DNA from: Rhodospirillaceae bacterium
Lineage (GTDB): Bacteria > Pseudomonadota > Alphaproteobacteria > Dongiales > Dongiaceae
Direction of reading: 5' to 3'
DNA: 64,000 nt
NCBI GenBank assembly: GCA_008012315.1
Contig: SSEL01000018.1
Coordinates: forward strand, 52,023 to 116,022
The translations under genes and the position numbers were made by a program. The stretch's first letter is position 1. Every line of letters starts with the position of its first letter. Shown here in pieces: positions 56,260-64,000 of the stretch. The notes beneath the pieces were generated by a model. It saw only the letters and a list, made by a program, of their open reading frames with translations. It was not told where the DNA came from and did not search any database.

Positions 56260-58275
56260 TCAAGCCGCCTTGGGCGCGACCTCCTCCACCAGGTTGACGA
56301 TATCCGCCATGATGGCGGTAACGTCATAATCCTTCGGCGTATAGACCCGGGCAACACCGAAAGCTGTCAATTGCGCGGCATCGGATGGCGGAATAATGCC
56401 ACCTACCACCACCGGTACCGCTTGCAAGCCTGCTTTCGCCAGCCGCTCCATCACCTCGCGGACCAGAGCGACATGCGAGCCGGAGAGAATCGACAGGCCG
56501 ATGACATGCACGCCTTCTTCAAGGGCGGCATTGACGATCTGCGCCGGGGTCAGGCGGATGCCCTCATAGACCACTTCCATGCCCGCATCGCGGGCCCGCA
56601 CCGCAATCTGCTCGGCGCCGTTGGAATGACCGTCGAGGCCGGGCTTGCCGACCAGCATCTTGATGCGCCGGCCGAGGCGCTCGGAAACCACGCTCACCCG
56701 CTTACGGACATCATCGAGATCGGCACGGCTGACCTCGGTCATTGCCCGGCCGACACCGGTCGGTGCCCGGTATTCGCCGAAAACGCGGCGCAAGGTTTCA
56801 CCCCATTCACCGGTCGTGACGCCGGCATGGGCGGCAGCGATCGAGGCTTCCATGATATTGTTCCCGCTGCGGGCATCGGCTTCCAGACGGTCCAGCGCCG
56901 CTTTCACCGCAGCGGCGTCACGGTCCTTGCGCCATTGCTGCAATTGCGCGATCTGCTCGTTTTCCGCCGCGTCATCCACCTTCAGGAAACCGCCATCGCT
57001 GCCGGCGACCAGTGGCGAGGGCGCACTCTCGGTAAACTTGTTGACGCCCACCACAACCTGATCGCCGCTTTCGATGGCCGCCAGGCGGCGGGCATTCGAT
57101 TCGACCAGCTTCTGTTTCATGTAGCTGGCTTCGACCGCCGCAACCGCGCCGCCCATCGCCTCAATGCGCGCCAATTCCTCGCGCGCCGCGGCCTTCAGCT
57201 CATCGACCTTGGCCTTGATCGCATGCGATCCGTCGAAGATGTCGCCATAATCCAGCAGGTCGGTTTCGAAGGCGACGATCTGCTGCAGGCGCAAGGACCA
57301 TTGCTGGTCCCAGGGACGCGGCAGGCCCAAAGCCTCGTTCCAGGCCGGCAATTGCACCGCCCGGGCACGCGCATCCTTGGACAGGGTCACCGCCAGCATT
57401 TCCAGCAGAATGCGATAGACGTTGTTCTCCGGCTGCGGCTCCGTCAATCCCAGGCTGTTGACCTGCACGCCATAGCGAAAGCGCCGCAGCTTGGCATCTT
57501 CGACGCCGTAGCGGTCGCGGCAGATCTCGTCCCACAACTCGCCGAAAGCGCGCATCTTGCACATCTCAGTAATGAAGCGCAGGCCGGCATTCACGAAGAA
57601 ACTGATACGGCCAACGACCTGGGGGAAATCTTCCGCCGGCACCTGGCCGCTATCGCGCGCATGGTCGAGGACGGCAATCGCCGTTGCCAGCGCAAAAGCT
57701 AATTCCTGTTCCGGCGTCGCGCCCGCTTCCTGCAGGTGATAGGAGCAGACATTGGTCGGATTCCATTTTGGAATTTCCCGATAGGTAAAGCTGATTACAT
57801 CGGTGATCAGCTTCAGGCTCGGCTGCGGCGGGAAGATATAGGTGCCGCGCGAGAGGTATTCCTTGATAATGTCGTTCTGCACCGTGCCCTGGAGCACCGC
57901 CCGCGACACACCCTGGCGCTCGGCCGCCGCCACGTAAAGTGCCAGCAGCCAAGGGGCCGTCGCGTTGATCGTCATCGAGGTGTTCATCTGGTCGAGCGGC
58001 AGGCCGTCCATCAGCGCCAGCATGTCACCGAGATGGCTGACCGGCACGCCGACCTTGCCCACTTCGCCCCTGGCCAGCGGATGATCGGCGTCGTAGCCGG
58101 TCTGGGTCGGCAGATCGAAGGCCACGCTGAGGCCGGTCTGGCCGCGCGTCAGGTTGGTACGATACAGCTGGTTGGAAGCCCGGGCGGAGGAATGGCCGGA
58201 ATATGTACGGAACAGCCAGGGCTGGTCCCGCTTGCCTTTAAGATTCTTCGCCCGTTCGTCGGCCTGCTTGTTCAT
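56260..58275 (-). CDS. meaA: Ethylmalonyl-CoA mutase-type B12 enzyme (MeaA)
   Basis: 671 residues from the ATG at 58275, just after GGGAGAAGAG; two upstream ATGs lack a site. A single polypeptide with an N-terminal TIM-barrel mutase domain (YSGHSSARASNQLYR, VAFDLPTQTGYDADHPLA, MTINATAPWLLALYVA) and a C-terminal cobalamin-binding domain (VGKPGLDGHSNGAEQIAVRA with the DxHxxG His). Residue pattern and neighbours fit MeaA/ethylmalonyl-CoA mutase rather than the two-subunit methylmalonyl-CoA mutase. It acts in C2 assimilation via the ethylmalonyl-CoA pathway, which is typical of many alphaproteobacteria. Confidence 0.92.
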   Translation of the reverse strand: MNKQADERAKNLKGKRDQPWLFRTYSGHSSARASNQLYRTNLTRGQTGLSVAFDLPTQTGYDADHPLARGEVGKVGVPVSHLGDMLALMDGLPLDQMNTSMTINATAPWLLALYVAAAERQGVSRAVLQGTVQNDIIKEYLSRGTYIFPPQPSLKLITDVISFTYREIPKWNPTNVCSYHLQEAGATPEQELAFALATAIAVLDHARDSGQVPAEDFPQVVGRISFFVNAGLRFITEMCKMRAFGELWDEICRDRYGVEDAKLRRFRYGVQVNSLGLTEPQPENNVYRILLEMLAVTLSKDARARAVQLPAWNEALGLPRPWDQQWSLRLQQIVAFETDLLDYGDIFDGSHAIKAKVDELKAAAREELARIEAMGGAVAAVEASYMKQKLVESNARRLAAIESGDQVVVGVNKFTESAPSPLVAGSDGGFLKVDDAAENEQIAQLQQWRKDRDAAAVKAALDRLEADARSGNNIMEASIAAAHAGVTTGEWGETLRRVFGEYRAPTGVGRAMTEVSRADLDDVRKRVSVVSERLGRRIKMLVGKPGLDGHSNGAEQIAVRARDAGMEVVYEGIRLTPAQIVNAALEEGVHVIGLSILSGSHVALVREVMERLAKAGLQAVPVVVGGIIPPSDAAQLTAFGVARVYTPKDYDVTAIMADIVNLVEEVAPKAA

Positions 58276-58392
58276 TTTCTCTTCTCCCAGACTCATGCTG
58301 CACCGCAATATAGCGGGGGAAGAAAGCTGACGACAAGACAGAGCGGCTGCCTTAATAACGCGGAAACGACATGCCGCCCCGATCGAGGCGGC

Positions 58393-58827
58393 TCAGTCCG
58401 TGTCGTAAGGCGGGTTTTCCGGCCAGCGGGGCAGGTGATCCGATAGAGCCAGCCAGGAAACCTGCTTCGATGCCCAGCCATGACCGCTTGGCGCCAGGGC
58501 ATTTGCATTATCCAGGGTACCGATCATCACGCCGACGGAACGCCCGGTCACATCCGTCATATAGACCGGCGTCCCGCAATCGCGGCAAAAATGCCTAGAA
58601 GCGATATCGGACGACTTGAAGGTGGCGGCGGTGCCCCTGGTCACCTGGAACTGATCGATCGGCACCTGGGTCCAGGCCGTGAGCGGGGCGCCGCTCCAGC
58701 GGCGGCACATATCGCAGTGGCAGTAATCGGTGGTGGCGTTGTCGGGCGTCAGGCGATAGCGGATGGCGCCACAGAGACAACCGCCTTCCAGAATTCCATC
58801 GCTGGGATTTTGATCGGCCGACGCCAT
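58393..58827 (-). CDS. GFA/CENP-V family zinc-binding protein
   Basis: 144 residues. The family's cysteine set is complete: GGCLCGAIRY, YCHCDMCRRWSG and HFCRDCGTPVY, which bind two zinc ions. A GGAGGG site precedes the ATG. The family includes the disputed glutathione-dependent formaldehyde-activating enzyme Gfa; no activity can be inferred for this member. Lies between meaA and metZ on the same strand. Confidence 0.9.
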   Translation of the reverse strand: MASADQNPSDGILEGGCLCGAIRYRLTPDNATTDYCHCDMCRRWSGAPLTAWTQVPIDQFQVTRGTAATFKSSDIASRHFCRDCGTPVYMTDVTGRSVGVMIGTLDNANALAPSGHGWASKQVSWLALSDHLPRWPENPPYDTD

Positions 58828-58875
58828 CCACCTTCCCTCCCGGTATCATGGCGCCGGCCGTTACATGCTGCCTGG

Positions 58876-60072
58876 CTATGCCGCCTTGAGCGCCTCGAGC
58901 AGATCATCGAGCAGATCATCGACATCCTCAAGCCCGATCGAAAGACGGATGAGGCCCTCGTCGATCCCCTGCTTCGCCCGCTGCTCCACCGTCAGCCGCT
59001 GATGGGTGGTGGTCGCCGGATGCGTGGCCAGGGACTTTGAATCGCCGAGATTGTTGGAAATCAGCACGAGCTTCAGCGCGTTCAGGAAACGGAACGCCGA
59101 TGCCTTGCCGCCGGCCAGGTCGAAGCCGACCATCGTGCCGCCCGCCGACATCTGGCGCCGCGCCAGTTCCGCCTGAGGATGGCTGTCCAGCGTCGGATAA
59201 TGAACCTGGCTGAGCTTGCTGTGCCCCTGCAGCTTCTGCGCGATCTTCAGCGCATCGGCGCTTTGCTTTTGCACGCGCAGTTCCAGCGTCTCCAGCCCCT
59301 TCAACAGGATCCAGGCATTCATCGGCGAGAGCGACGGACCCGTATGGCGCAGGAATGGCTGCAGGCTTTCTTCGATGAACTTGCGGGTGCCGAGAATCAC
59401 CCCGCCCAGCGATCGCCCCTGGCCGTCGATATGCTTGGTTGCCGAATAGACCACGACATCGGCCCCCTGCTTCAGCGGCTGCTGCAACAAAGGCGTCGCG
59501 AAGACGTTATCGACCACGAGGCACGCACCGGCCTTGCGGCAAAGCTCGGCAACCGCCGGCACGTCGACCAGCCGCAGACCGGGATTCGACGGCGTTTCGA
59601 GGAACACCGCCTTGGTCGGCTTGGACAAGGCTTCGCGCCATTGATTGAGGTCCCGGCCATCGACGAAAGCGGTTTCCACGCCCCATTTGGGCAGGATTTC
59701 ACCGACGATATATTGGCAGGAACCGAACAACGCATCCGAGGCGACGACGCGATCGCCGGCCTTCACCTGGCAAGCCAGGGCGGCAAACACCGCCGCCATG
59801 CCGCTGGCCGTTGCGCGCGCCATTTCGGCGCCTTCCAGCAAGGCCATGCGCTCTTCGAACATCGAGACGGTGGGGTTTCCGAAGCGCGAATAGACGAAAC
59901 GCGGCCGGCTGTTGTCGAAGGCGGCTTCGGCCTCTTCGGCGGTTTGATAGACATAGCCCGAGGTCATGAAAATGGCTTCGGATGTCTCTTTGAATTGCGA
60001 CCGTAACTGGCCGCCATGCACCAGGCGGGTTGCCGGGCGCCAATCTGGCTGGATCTCTCGCTTGACCGTCAT
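58876..60072 (-). CDS. metZ: O-succinylhomoserine sulfhydrylase
   Basis: 398 residues from an ATG with GGAGGAG ahead of it; the frame reads on upstream only through the riboswitch and terminator, which are not coding. A PLP-dependent Cys/Met-metabolism enzyme: N-terminal TRLVHGGQLRSQFKETSEAI, cofactor contacts SRFGNPTVSMFEERMALLEG, and PLP lysine in YSATKHIDGQGRSLGGVI. It makes homocysteine from O-succinylhomoserine and sulfide in the cytoplasm. Controlled by the upstream SAM-II riboswitch and attenuator. Ends in TAG. Confidence 0.95.
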   Translation of the reverse strand: MTVKREIQPDWRPATRLVHGGQLRSQFKETSEAIFMTSGYVYQTAEEAEAAFDNSRPRFVYSRFGNPTVSMFEERMALLEGAEMARATASGMAAVFAALACQVKAGDRVVASDALFGSCQYIVGEILPKWGVETAFVDGRDLNQWREALSKPTKAVFLETPSNPGLRLVDVPAVAELCRKAGACLVVDNVFATPLLQQPLKQGADVVVYSATKHIDGQGRSLGGVILGTRKFIEESLQPFLRHTGPSLSPMNAWILLKGLETLELRVQKQSADALKIAQKLQGHSKLSQVHYPTLDSHPQAELARRQMSAGGTMVGFDLAGGKASAFRFLNALKLVLISNNLGDSKSLATHPATTTHQRLTVEQRAKQGIDEGLIRLSIGLEDVDDLLDDLLEALKAA

Positions 60073-60121
60073 TCTCGCTTCTCCTCCCGGGCATCGAGCC
60101 GCCCCGGGCACTAAACTGGGC

Positions 60122-60152
60122 ACAAAAAAACCTCGACCGGACAGGTCGAGGT
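60122..60152 (-). terminator. Intrinsic terminator between the SAM-II aptamer and metZ
   Basis: On the minus strand ACCTCGACC (60144-60152) pairs with GGTCGAGGT (60130-60138) around five bases, followed by a run of seven T. It lies between the aptamer and the metZ ATG, so it would end transcription before metZ. Together with the aptamer this looks like a transcriptional attenuator. Confidence 0.9.
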
Positions 60153-60162
60153 GATATGCCTC

Positions 60163-60222
60163 CTGACCTTTTAGCTGCTTCTTTAACGTGGCCGCAATCC
60201 GGTACAAATCGCCACGAACGAA
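60163..60222 (-). promoter_or_regulatory. SAM-II riboswitch
   Basis: Minus-strand leader with the SAM-II core: GTGGCGATTTG, CCGGATTGC, GCCACGTTAAA and GCTAAAAGG in order and at the usual spacing, forming the H-type pseudoknot between the CGTGGC/GCCACG stem and the downstream GCTAAA strand. SAM-II is the alphaproteobacterial S-adenosylmethionine sensor, found upstream of metZ or metA. SAM binding would shut off metZ. Confidence 0.95.
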
Positions 60223-60225
60223 GGG

Positions 60226-60254
60226 CAGTATTCACGCGGCCGGCGGATTGTCAA
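60226..60254 (-). promoter_or_regulatory. metZ promoter
   Basis: Minus-strand TTGACA (60249-60254), 17 bases, ATACTG (60226-60231). Transcription would begin about 60220, precisely at the 5' end of the riboswitch. Confidence 0.75.
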
Positions 60255-60476
60255 CAGCCGCTTCGACCCCTCCCATGGCGCGGCGGCACATCACCGTTGC
60301 GTGACCCGGCGCCCTTGCGTCGATATCCTCTTGTTAAGCGCAAAGTATTGTGCAGCATCTGCCCCCAACATCCACTTCAGGTTGTCTTGCCGATAGGAAA
60401 CTGTGGGTTCCGGTTTCACGAGAAGGTTAAAATGCCGTCCATTGCCGTTCCTCGTTAGTTAAGCAAGAATGCGGAC

Positions 60477-61082
60477 ATGCAAGATCCGACACCCCCCTCG
60501 ACGACCCGCCCCTTGACCCGGTCAACCCCGCGATCGGCTTGGCTTCGCCGTTGCCGGCTAATCGGCCATGGCCTCGTGCTCTTGTCGCTGACCGGTTGCG
60601 ACAGTTCTGTTTTTCCATGGCTCCCGGTCGAGCCGATGCCGGCTCAGCAAGCCTCAAAAACCGGCGTCACGCGCGGCAAACCGGCTTCCAGCCCGTCGAC
60701 CACCCGGACCAAGACGACGACAGCGAAACCGAAAGCCAAAAAAACAGCCCCAGCCAATCCCGCCACCACGGCGCCGAACGATTCAACTGCGCCCGAGCCG
60801 ACGGAAGAGACATCGCCGCCGCCGGCCGCCGCCGGGCAGCCCAATGACATGCTTGGCCAGAACGAGGCCGGCATCCGGTCGCTGGTGGGCGAGCCGGCGA
60901 TCACCCGGACCGAGGGATCGACCACGGTCTGGTCTTACCGGAAAGAGGGATGTGCGCTGGACCTTTTTCTATTCTACGACGTTAAGACGGGTGAACGCCG
61001 GGTCCTGACCTATGAAATAAAGCCGGACTCCACGGACAACAACGCTATACAGGTTTGTTACGACAAGTTCCGCAATGTCTAG
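60477..61082 (+). CDS. Outer-membrane-type lipoprotein with SmpA-like C-terminal domain
   Basis: 201 residues. Lipobox LSLTGC with Cys41; the leader is long because of about 25 polar residues before the hydrophobic segment, so an internal start may be used. A Thr/Pro/Lys-rich linker (about 60-120) precedes a C-terminal domain (about 125-200: LGQNEAGIRSLVGEPAITRT, VWSYRKEGCALDLFLFYD) resembling the SmpA/OmlA (BamE-like) fold. Its stop overlaps the start of the response regulator gene, so the three genes form an operon. A role in envelope sensing is an inference. Confidence 0.75.
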   Translation: MQDPTPPSTTRPLTRSTPRSAWLRRCRLIGHGLVLLSLTGCDSSVFPWLPVEPMPAQQASKTGVTRGKPASSPSTTRTKTTTAKPKAKKTAPANPATTAPNDSTAPEPTEETSPPPAAAGQPNDMLGQNEAGIRSLVGEPAITRTEGSTTVWSYRKEGCALDLFLFYDVKTGERRVLTYEIKPDSTDNNAIQVCYDKFRNV

Positions 61083-61806
61083 AGCCGCGCCCCCAACAAT
61101 TGTCGTCGTCGACGATGACGATCTCTTTCGTCCGCTCCTGGTCGGCAATTTGCGCGAAGCCGAATATGAAGTTATCGATTTTCCGGCGCCGGATGCCCTG
61201 CTTCAGCATCTGAAACAGGACGTCATCGAGGCGGATCTGTTCATCCTGGACTGGAAGATGCCGGGCATGACGGGCTTCGAATTGCTCAAGGAACTACGGG
61301 ACCTTGGCATTGCCACGCCGGCTTTGTTCCTAACTTCCCTCGACGATGTACTGTACGAGGAATCCGCCTTGCGCGAAGGCGCTGCGGACTTTGTCGGCAA
61401 GACCCGCAGCTTCGCCATCCTGCGTCATCGCATCGAACGGATCCTGGGCGCCTTGCCGGCCAGCCAGACGGCCAGCCCGGCAACCCCCGCCAATATCGGC
61501 GCCCTGACCCTGGACAGTGCGCAACACCGGGTCACCTGGCGCGACACGGTCGTCGAGCTGCCCCTGGGCGAATTCCGCGCCGTGGAACTGCTGGCCACAT
61601 CCGGGCGCGACGTCAGCTATCGCGAGATCTATGACACCATGCGGGGGGAAAATTTCATCGCTGGGGCCGGCCCGGAGGGCTACCGCGCCAATGTTCGCGC
61701 CCTGGTAAAACGGATCCGGCAGAAATTCACCGAAGCGGATAGCGGTTTCACCGCCATCGAGAATTACCCTGGTTACGGCTATCGGTGGAAATCCGGCAAT
61801 GCATAG
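61075..61806 (+). CDS. OmpR/ChvI-like response regulator
   Basis: 243 residues. Receiver domain (about 8-125): acidic pocket VVDDDD, phospho-acceptor Asp59 in LFILDWKMPGMTGFELL, Thr/Ser in LFLTSLDD and Lys in FVGKTRSFAIL. The DNA-binding winged helix (about 145-240) ends YPGYGYRWKSG, typical of Trans_reg_C. Eight-base overlaps with the lipoprotein before and the sensor kinase after show a coupled operon. Resembles ChvI; target genes unknown. Ends in TAG. Confidence 0.9.
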   Translation: MSRAAPPTIVVVDDDDLFRPLLVGNLREAEYEVIDFPAPDALLQHLKQDVIEADLFILDWKMPGMTGFELLKELRDLGIATPALFLTSLDDVLYEESALREGAADFVGKTRSFAILRHRIERILGALPASQTASPATPANIGALTLDSAQHRVTWRDTVVELPLGEFRAVELLATSGRDVSYREIYDTMRGENFIAGAGPEGYRANVRALVKRIRQKFTEADSGFTAIENYPGYGYRWKSGNA

Positions 61807-63324
61807 AGTTTTGCGGCTTTTTGGGGGATCGCTGACTGCAAAGCTTCTGCTGCTGGCCATCGTCTTTCTGGTCGTGCCGGCGATCCTCTACGGCCGCTTC
61901 GAAACGGCGGATCGCGAACGCCAGGAATTGCTGCTGCGAAACCTGCAGATCCAGGGCCGCCTGGTCGCGCAAAGCCTGGAAACCGGGCTGCGGTCGCTGG
62001 GCCCCAAGGCGGTGGTCGAAGCCGCCAAGGTGGTCGATGAACTGGGACGCGGCGAATTGCGCATCAAATTGCTGCTGCGTCCGACCGGCCAGGGCGACAG
62101 CTTCTATTATGTTGCCTCCAGCCCGCATGTCGACGCCGCCTATCTGAAAGCCGAGCAGCAGAGCCTGACCGATACCGGCGTCCTCTCCCATGTCGAACAG
62201 AGCTGCGGCGGCAATCAACCGCTCTCGACCCAATTCACCACGCCGTCCGGCCAGATCGAGCTGCTGACCTCCATCACGCCCTTTTATACCGATCTCGGCT
62301 GCTGGGCGGTCATCACCGCCTATGCGCAAAGCGACCTCGCCGGTGCCTCGCTGACCCAGCCGTTTGCCCAGACGCCGGCCGTACGCCTGGCCGCGTTGTT
62401 CTATGGCCTGATCGCCGTTCTGTTCCTGATCCTCGGCGGCACCATGTGGCTCAGCCTGCGGCGCTTCGCCGATCTCGCCCGGCAGATCCGACGCGGCCGC
62501 ACACCGATCGGCCGATCCTTCGCCGAAGCCTCGCCGGTGCCCGAACTGGCATCGGTGGCCGGTGAATTTGACCGGTTGGTTGCCACGTTGCATGCCTCGG
62601 CGCGCGCATCCGCGATGCGGCGGAAGAGAATGCCCATGCCTTCAAGGCGCCCCTGGCCGCCATCGCCCAATCGCTGGAGCCACTGCGCCGGCTGACTGAA
62701 AACGAACCGCGCGGCCAGCATGCCGTCCAGGTCATCGACCGGGCGATCACACGGTTGGACGGCCTGGTGGCTGCGGCCCGCCGGGTGGACGAGACCATCG
62801 CCGAGCTGATGAACGCACCGCGCCAGGCGGTCGATCTCAGCGCCCTGCTGCAAAACATGACGCGCGGCTTCAACGATGCCCAAGGGACCCTGCAGGCCCA
62901 TCAGCGGGTGCGTGTCGAAGTAACGGCGAGTCAGCGCGTGCGGGTTGCCGGCACCGAAGAAGCGATCGAAACGGTTGTCGAGAACCTGCTGGATAACGCC
63001 ATCAGTTTTTCACCCGCCGGTGCAACGGTGCGGGTGCAACTGCAATCGAAAGGCGGTGTTGCCCGCATGACCATCGAAGACCAGGGCCCCGGCGTGGCAC
63101 AGGAAGACCTGGAGCGCATCTTCGAACGGCATTTTTCCCATCGCAGCGAGAGCCCGGCCTTCGTCAATGGCGAAGTCCCCGGCGCCGATACCCATTTCGG
63201 TATCGGCCTCGCCATCGTTCGGCGCAATGTCGAACTGATGGACGGCTCCGTTATCGCCGAGAACCGCGCCGAAGGCGGCCTGAAGGTAACGGTCCGGCTT
63301 CCTGTTGCGGCGCCGACAAGCTGA
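61799..63324 (+). pseudogene. ChvG-like sensor histidine kinase, frameshifted at a GC-dinucleotide run
   Basis: The first frame (61799-62695) encodes two transmembrane helices flanking a periplasmic sensor (about 35-195), then a HAMP-like segment, but after SARA it runs into an unrelated 40-residue tail. The correct continuation, ENAHAFKAPLAAIAQSLEPL (His box), then the HATPase motifs ENLLDNAISFSP, EDQGPGVAQEDLERIFE and HFGIGLAIVRRNVELMDG, lies in the frame ending at 63324. Removing one GC from GCGCGCGC at 62600-62607 restores a seamless SARIRDAAEE junction. As written, no kinase domain is made. It may be a sequencing artefact, slippage-based phase variation or recent decay. Overlaps the response regulator by eight bases. 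Confidence 0.85.
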
Positions 63325-63535
63325 CAGCAATCCTCTAAACGAGACCGACTTCTCATTTGGACAATTACATCACAGCTTTATCACAGTTTTGATGCAAGCC
63401 TAACAGCGCCTTCCCCACCTAGCTTAGAGATAAGACAGTTAGCCGCATTCCCCATCTGCGGGAGGGTGGCTTGCAGTCGTCAAATTTAGCGTCGATCGCA
63501 ACCACAGAGGAGTTAGATCGTTTCACCAGCGCCAC

Positions 63536-63695
63536 GGACTTCGCCGTCGAGCCCCCAACATGACCGAAGTCCGATATGCGCGTCCCAGAGCCGGTCCCAG
63601 CCGGCCATTTCCCAACTATCCGGATTGGATCTCGTCCGGCTCGTGACCTTCGAGATCTGTGCTGGAAGCCGACCTCCCAGGGTCGGCTTTTTTTT
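63536..63695 (+). ncRNA. Candidate structured RNA with four hairpins and terminator
   Basis: Within the 389-base gap after the kinase gene, four stems follow one another: GGACTTCG (63536-63543) with CGAAGTCC (63565-63572); GCCGG (63590-63594) with CCGGC (63601-63605); GATCTCG (63628-63634) with CGAGATC (63651-63657); and AAGCCGACC (63666-63674) with GGTCGGCTT (63681-63689), the last followed by eight T. No ORF with a ribosome site fits. It could be an independent small RNA or the 3' end of the kinase transcript; family unknown. Confidence 0.45.
63666..63695 (+). terminator. Intrinsic terminator, plus strand
   Basis: A 9-bp stem around TCCCAG followed by a T-run (63688-63695). It ends plus-strand transcription just before the converging MFS gene. 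Confidence 0.9.
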
Positions 63696-63713
63696 GCCTG
63701 CTTCCCGCCTGAC

Positions 63714-64000
63714 TTACGCCGTGGCAAGCGCCGTAACGGCACGCCGGCGATCGATCGCCCGCGAAACAAGGCACAGCAGCAGCGCGCCAAGGGCGAGGCT
63801 GGCGCCCACCCAGGGCAACGCACCGTAGTCGAGGCCCAGCGTCAGCGCGGTGCCGCCGATCCAGGCACCGCTCGCATTGCCGAGATTGAACGCACCTTGG
63901 TTCAGCGTGGAGGCGAGATTCGGGGCGTCGCGCGCTTTGTCGACGACGCAGATCTGCAGCGGCGAGACCAGCGCAAAATCGATCATGCCCCAGACGAAGA
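63714..64000 (-). CDS. MFS transporter, C-terminal part (N-terminus outside window)
   Basis: About the last 95 residues of a major facilitator protein. Helix and loop pattern LASTLNQGAFNLGNASGAWI and GALPWVGASLALGALLLCLV is typical of TM10-12 of the drug/sugar-efflux (AraJ/DHA1-like) group. The C-terminus ends in a short basic tail (RAIDRRRAVT). The start is outside the window. Substrate unknown. Confidence 0.8.
   Translation of the reverse strand, partial: FVWGMIDFALVSPLQICVVDKARDAPNLASTLNQGAFNLGNASGAWIGGTALTLGLDYGALPWVGASLALGALLLCLVSRAIDRRRAVTALATA

Noticed and set aside
55603..57702. Plus-strand open frame of about 700 codons opposite bluB and meaA
   Set aside because: Antisense shadow spanning two well-supported genes.
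60073..60207. N-terminal extension of metZ
   Set aside because: The extra codons translate the SAM-II riboswitch and terminator; a good ribosome site precedes the ATG at 60072.

Overview
The window is high-GC chromosomal DNA with densely packed genes. It fits an alphaproteobacterium, most likely in or near the Rhodospirillales or Rhizobiales. The evidence is an usg gene, a SAM-II riboswitch in front of metZ, a meaA-type B12-dependent mutase beside bluB, groESL under a CIRCE element, and PAS_5, DUF4743-NUDIX and retropepsin-like proteins typical of that class. I see no phage, insertion sequence, CRISPR array, tRNA or rRNA. Species cannot be named from this window.

Layout. 0-2 kb: two paralogous Tat-exported polyamine-type binding proteins, the first cut by the window edge. 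2-10.6 kb: isochorismatase-like hydrolase, pirin, acyltransferase, HPP-CBS protein, a membrane histidine kinase, a PAS_5 protein and a chemoreceptor. 10.7-17.2 kb: lactate permease, PRC-barrel protein, dienelactone hydrolase, patatin, SRPBCC protein and FAH-family hydrolase. 17.4-22.5 kb: TetR regulator divergent from an RND efflux adaptor and permease. 22.5-37 kb: a likely polyamine or methylated-amine catabolic region containing a PuuA-like ligase, class III aminotransferase, OYE/Fe-S demethylase-like flavoprotein, cupin, MalT-type regulator, acetylpolyamine-amidohydrolase-like deacetylase and a complete five-gene branched-chain/urea-type ABC importer. 37-43 kb: a two-TM protein of foreign look, groEL-groES, usg, a YqaA/DedA protein, dsbB and coq7. 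43-50 kb: alkyl sulfatase with an outer-membrane channel-like protein, a MltF-type transglycosylase, an HNH nuclease with a truncated copy, and an esterase. 50-58 kb: gluQRS, terC, two tandem NUDIX proteins, a retropepsin-like protease, bluB and meaA. 58-64 kb: GFA protein, metZ behind a SAM-II riboswitch, a lipoprotein, a ChvI/ChvG-like two-component system and the tail of an MFS transporter.

The most unusual signal is a set of three otherwise intact genes, each broken by a single in-frame TAG: the RND permease (21313), usg (40749) and the alkyl sulfatase (44494). In all three the reading frame and family similarity continue immediately after the TAG, the TAG sits at a variable position, and the next bases are G-T/A-C. 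No gene is interrupted by TGA or TAA. This could mean amber readthrough or suppression. Against wholesale reassignment, eight genes here also end naturally in TAG, and reading through the sulfatase's own final TAG would fuse it to the next gene. Independent nonsense mutations or sequence errors therefore remain live explanations. A fourth damaged gene, the ChvG-like kinase, carries what looks like one extra GC in a GC-dinucleotide run.

Regulatory elements I can support: CIRCE with a promoter before groES; promoter, SAM-II aptamer and an intrinsic terminator before metZ; a 13-bp palindrome between tetR and the efflux operon; paired hairpins over the chemoreceptor ribosome binding site; several intrinsic terminators; and a multi-hairpin RNA candidate ending in a terminator near 63.6 kb.
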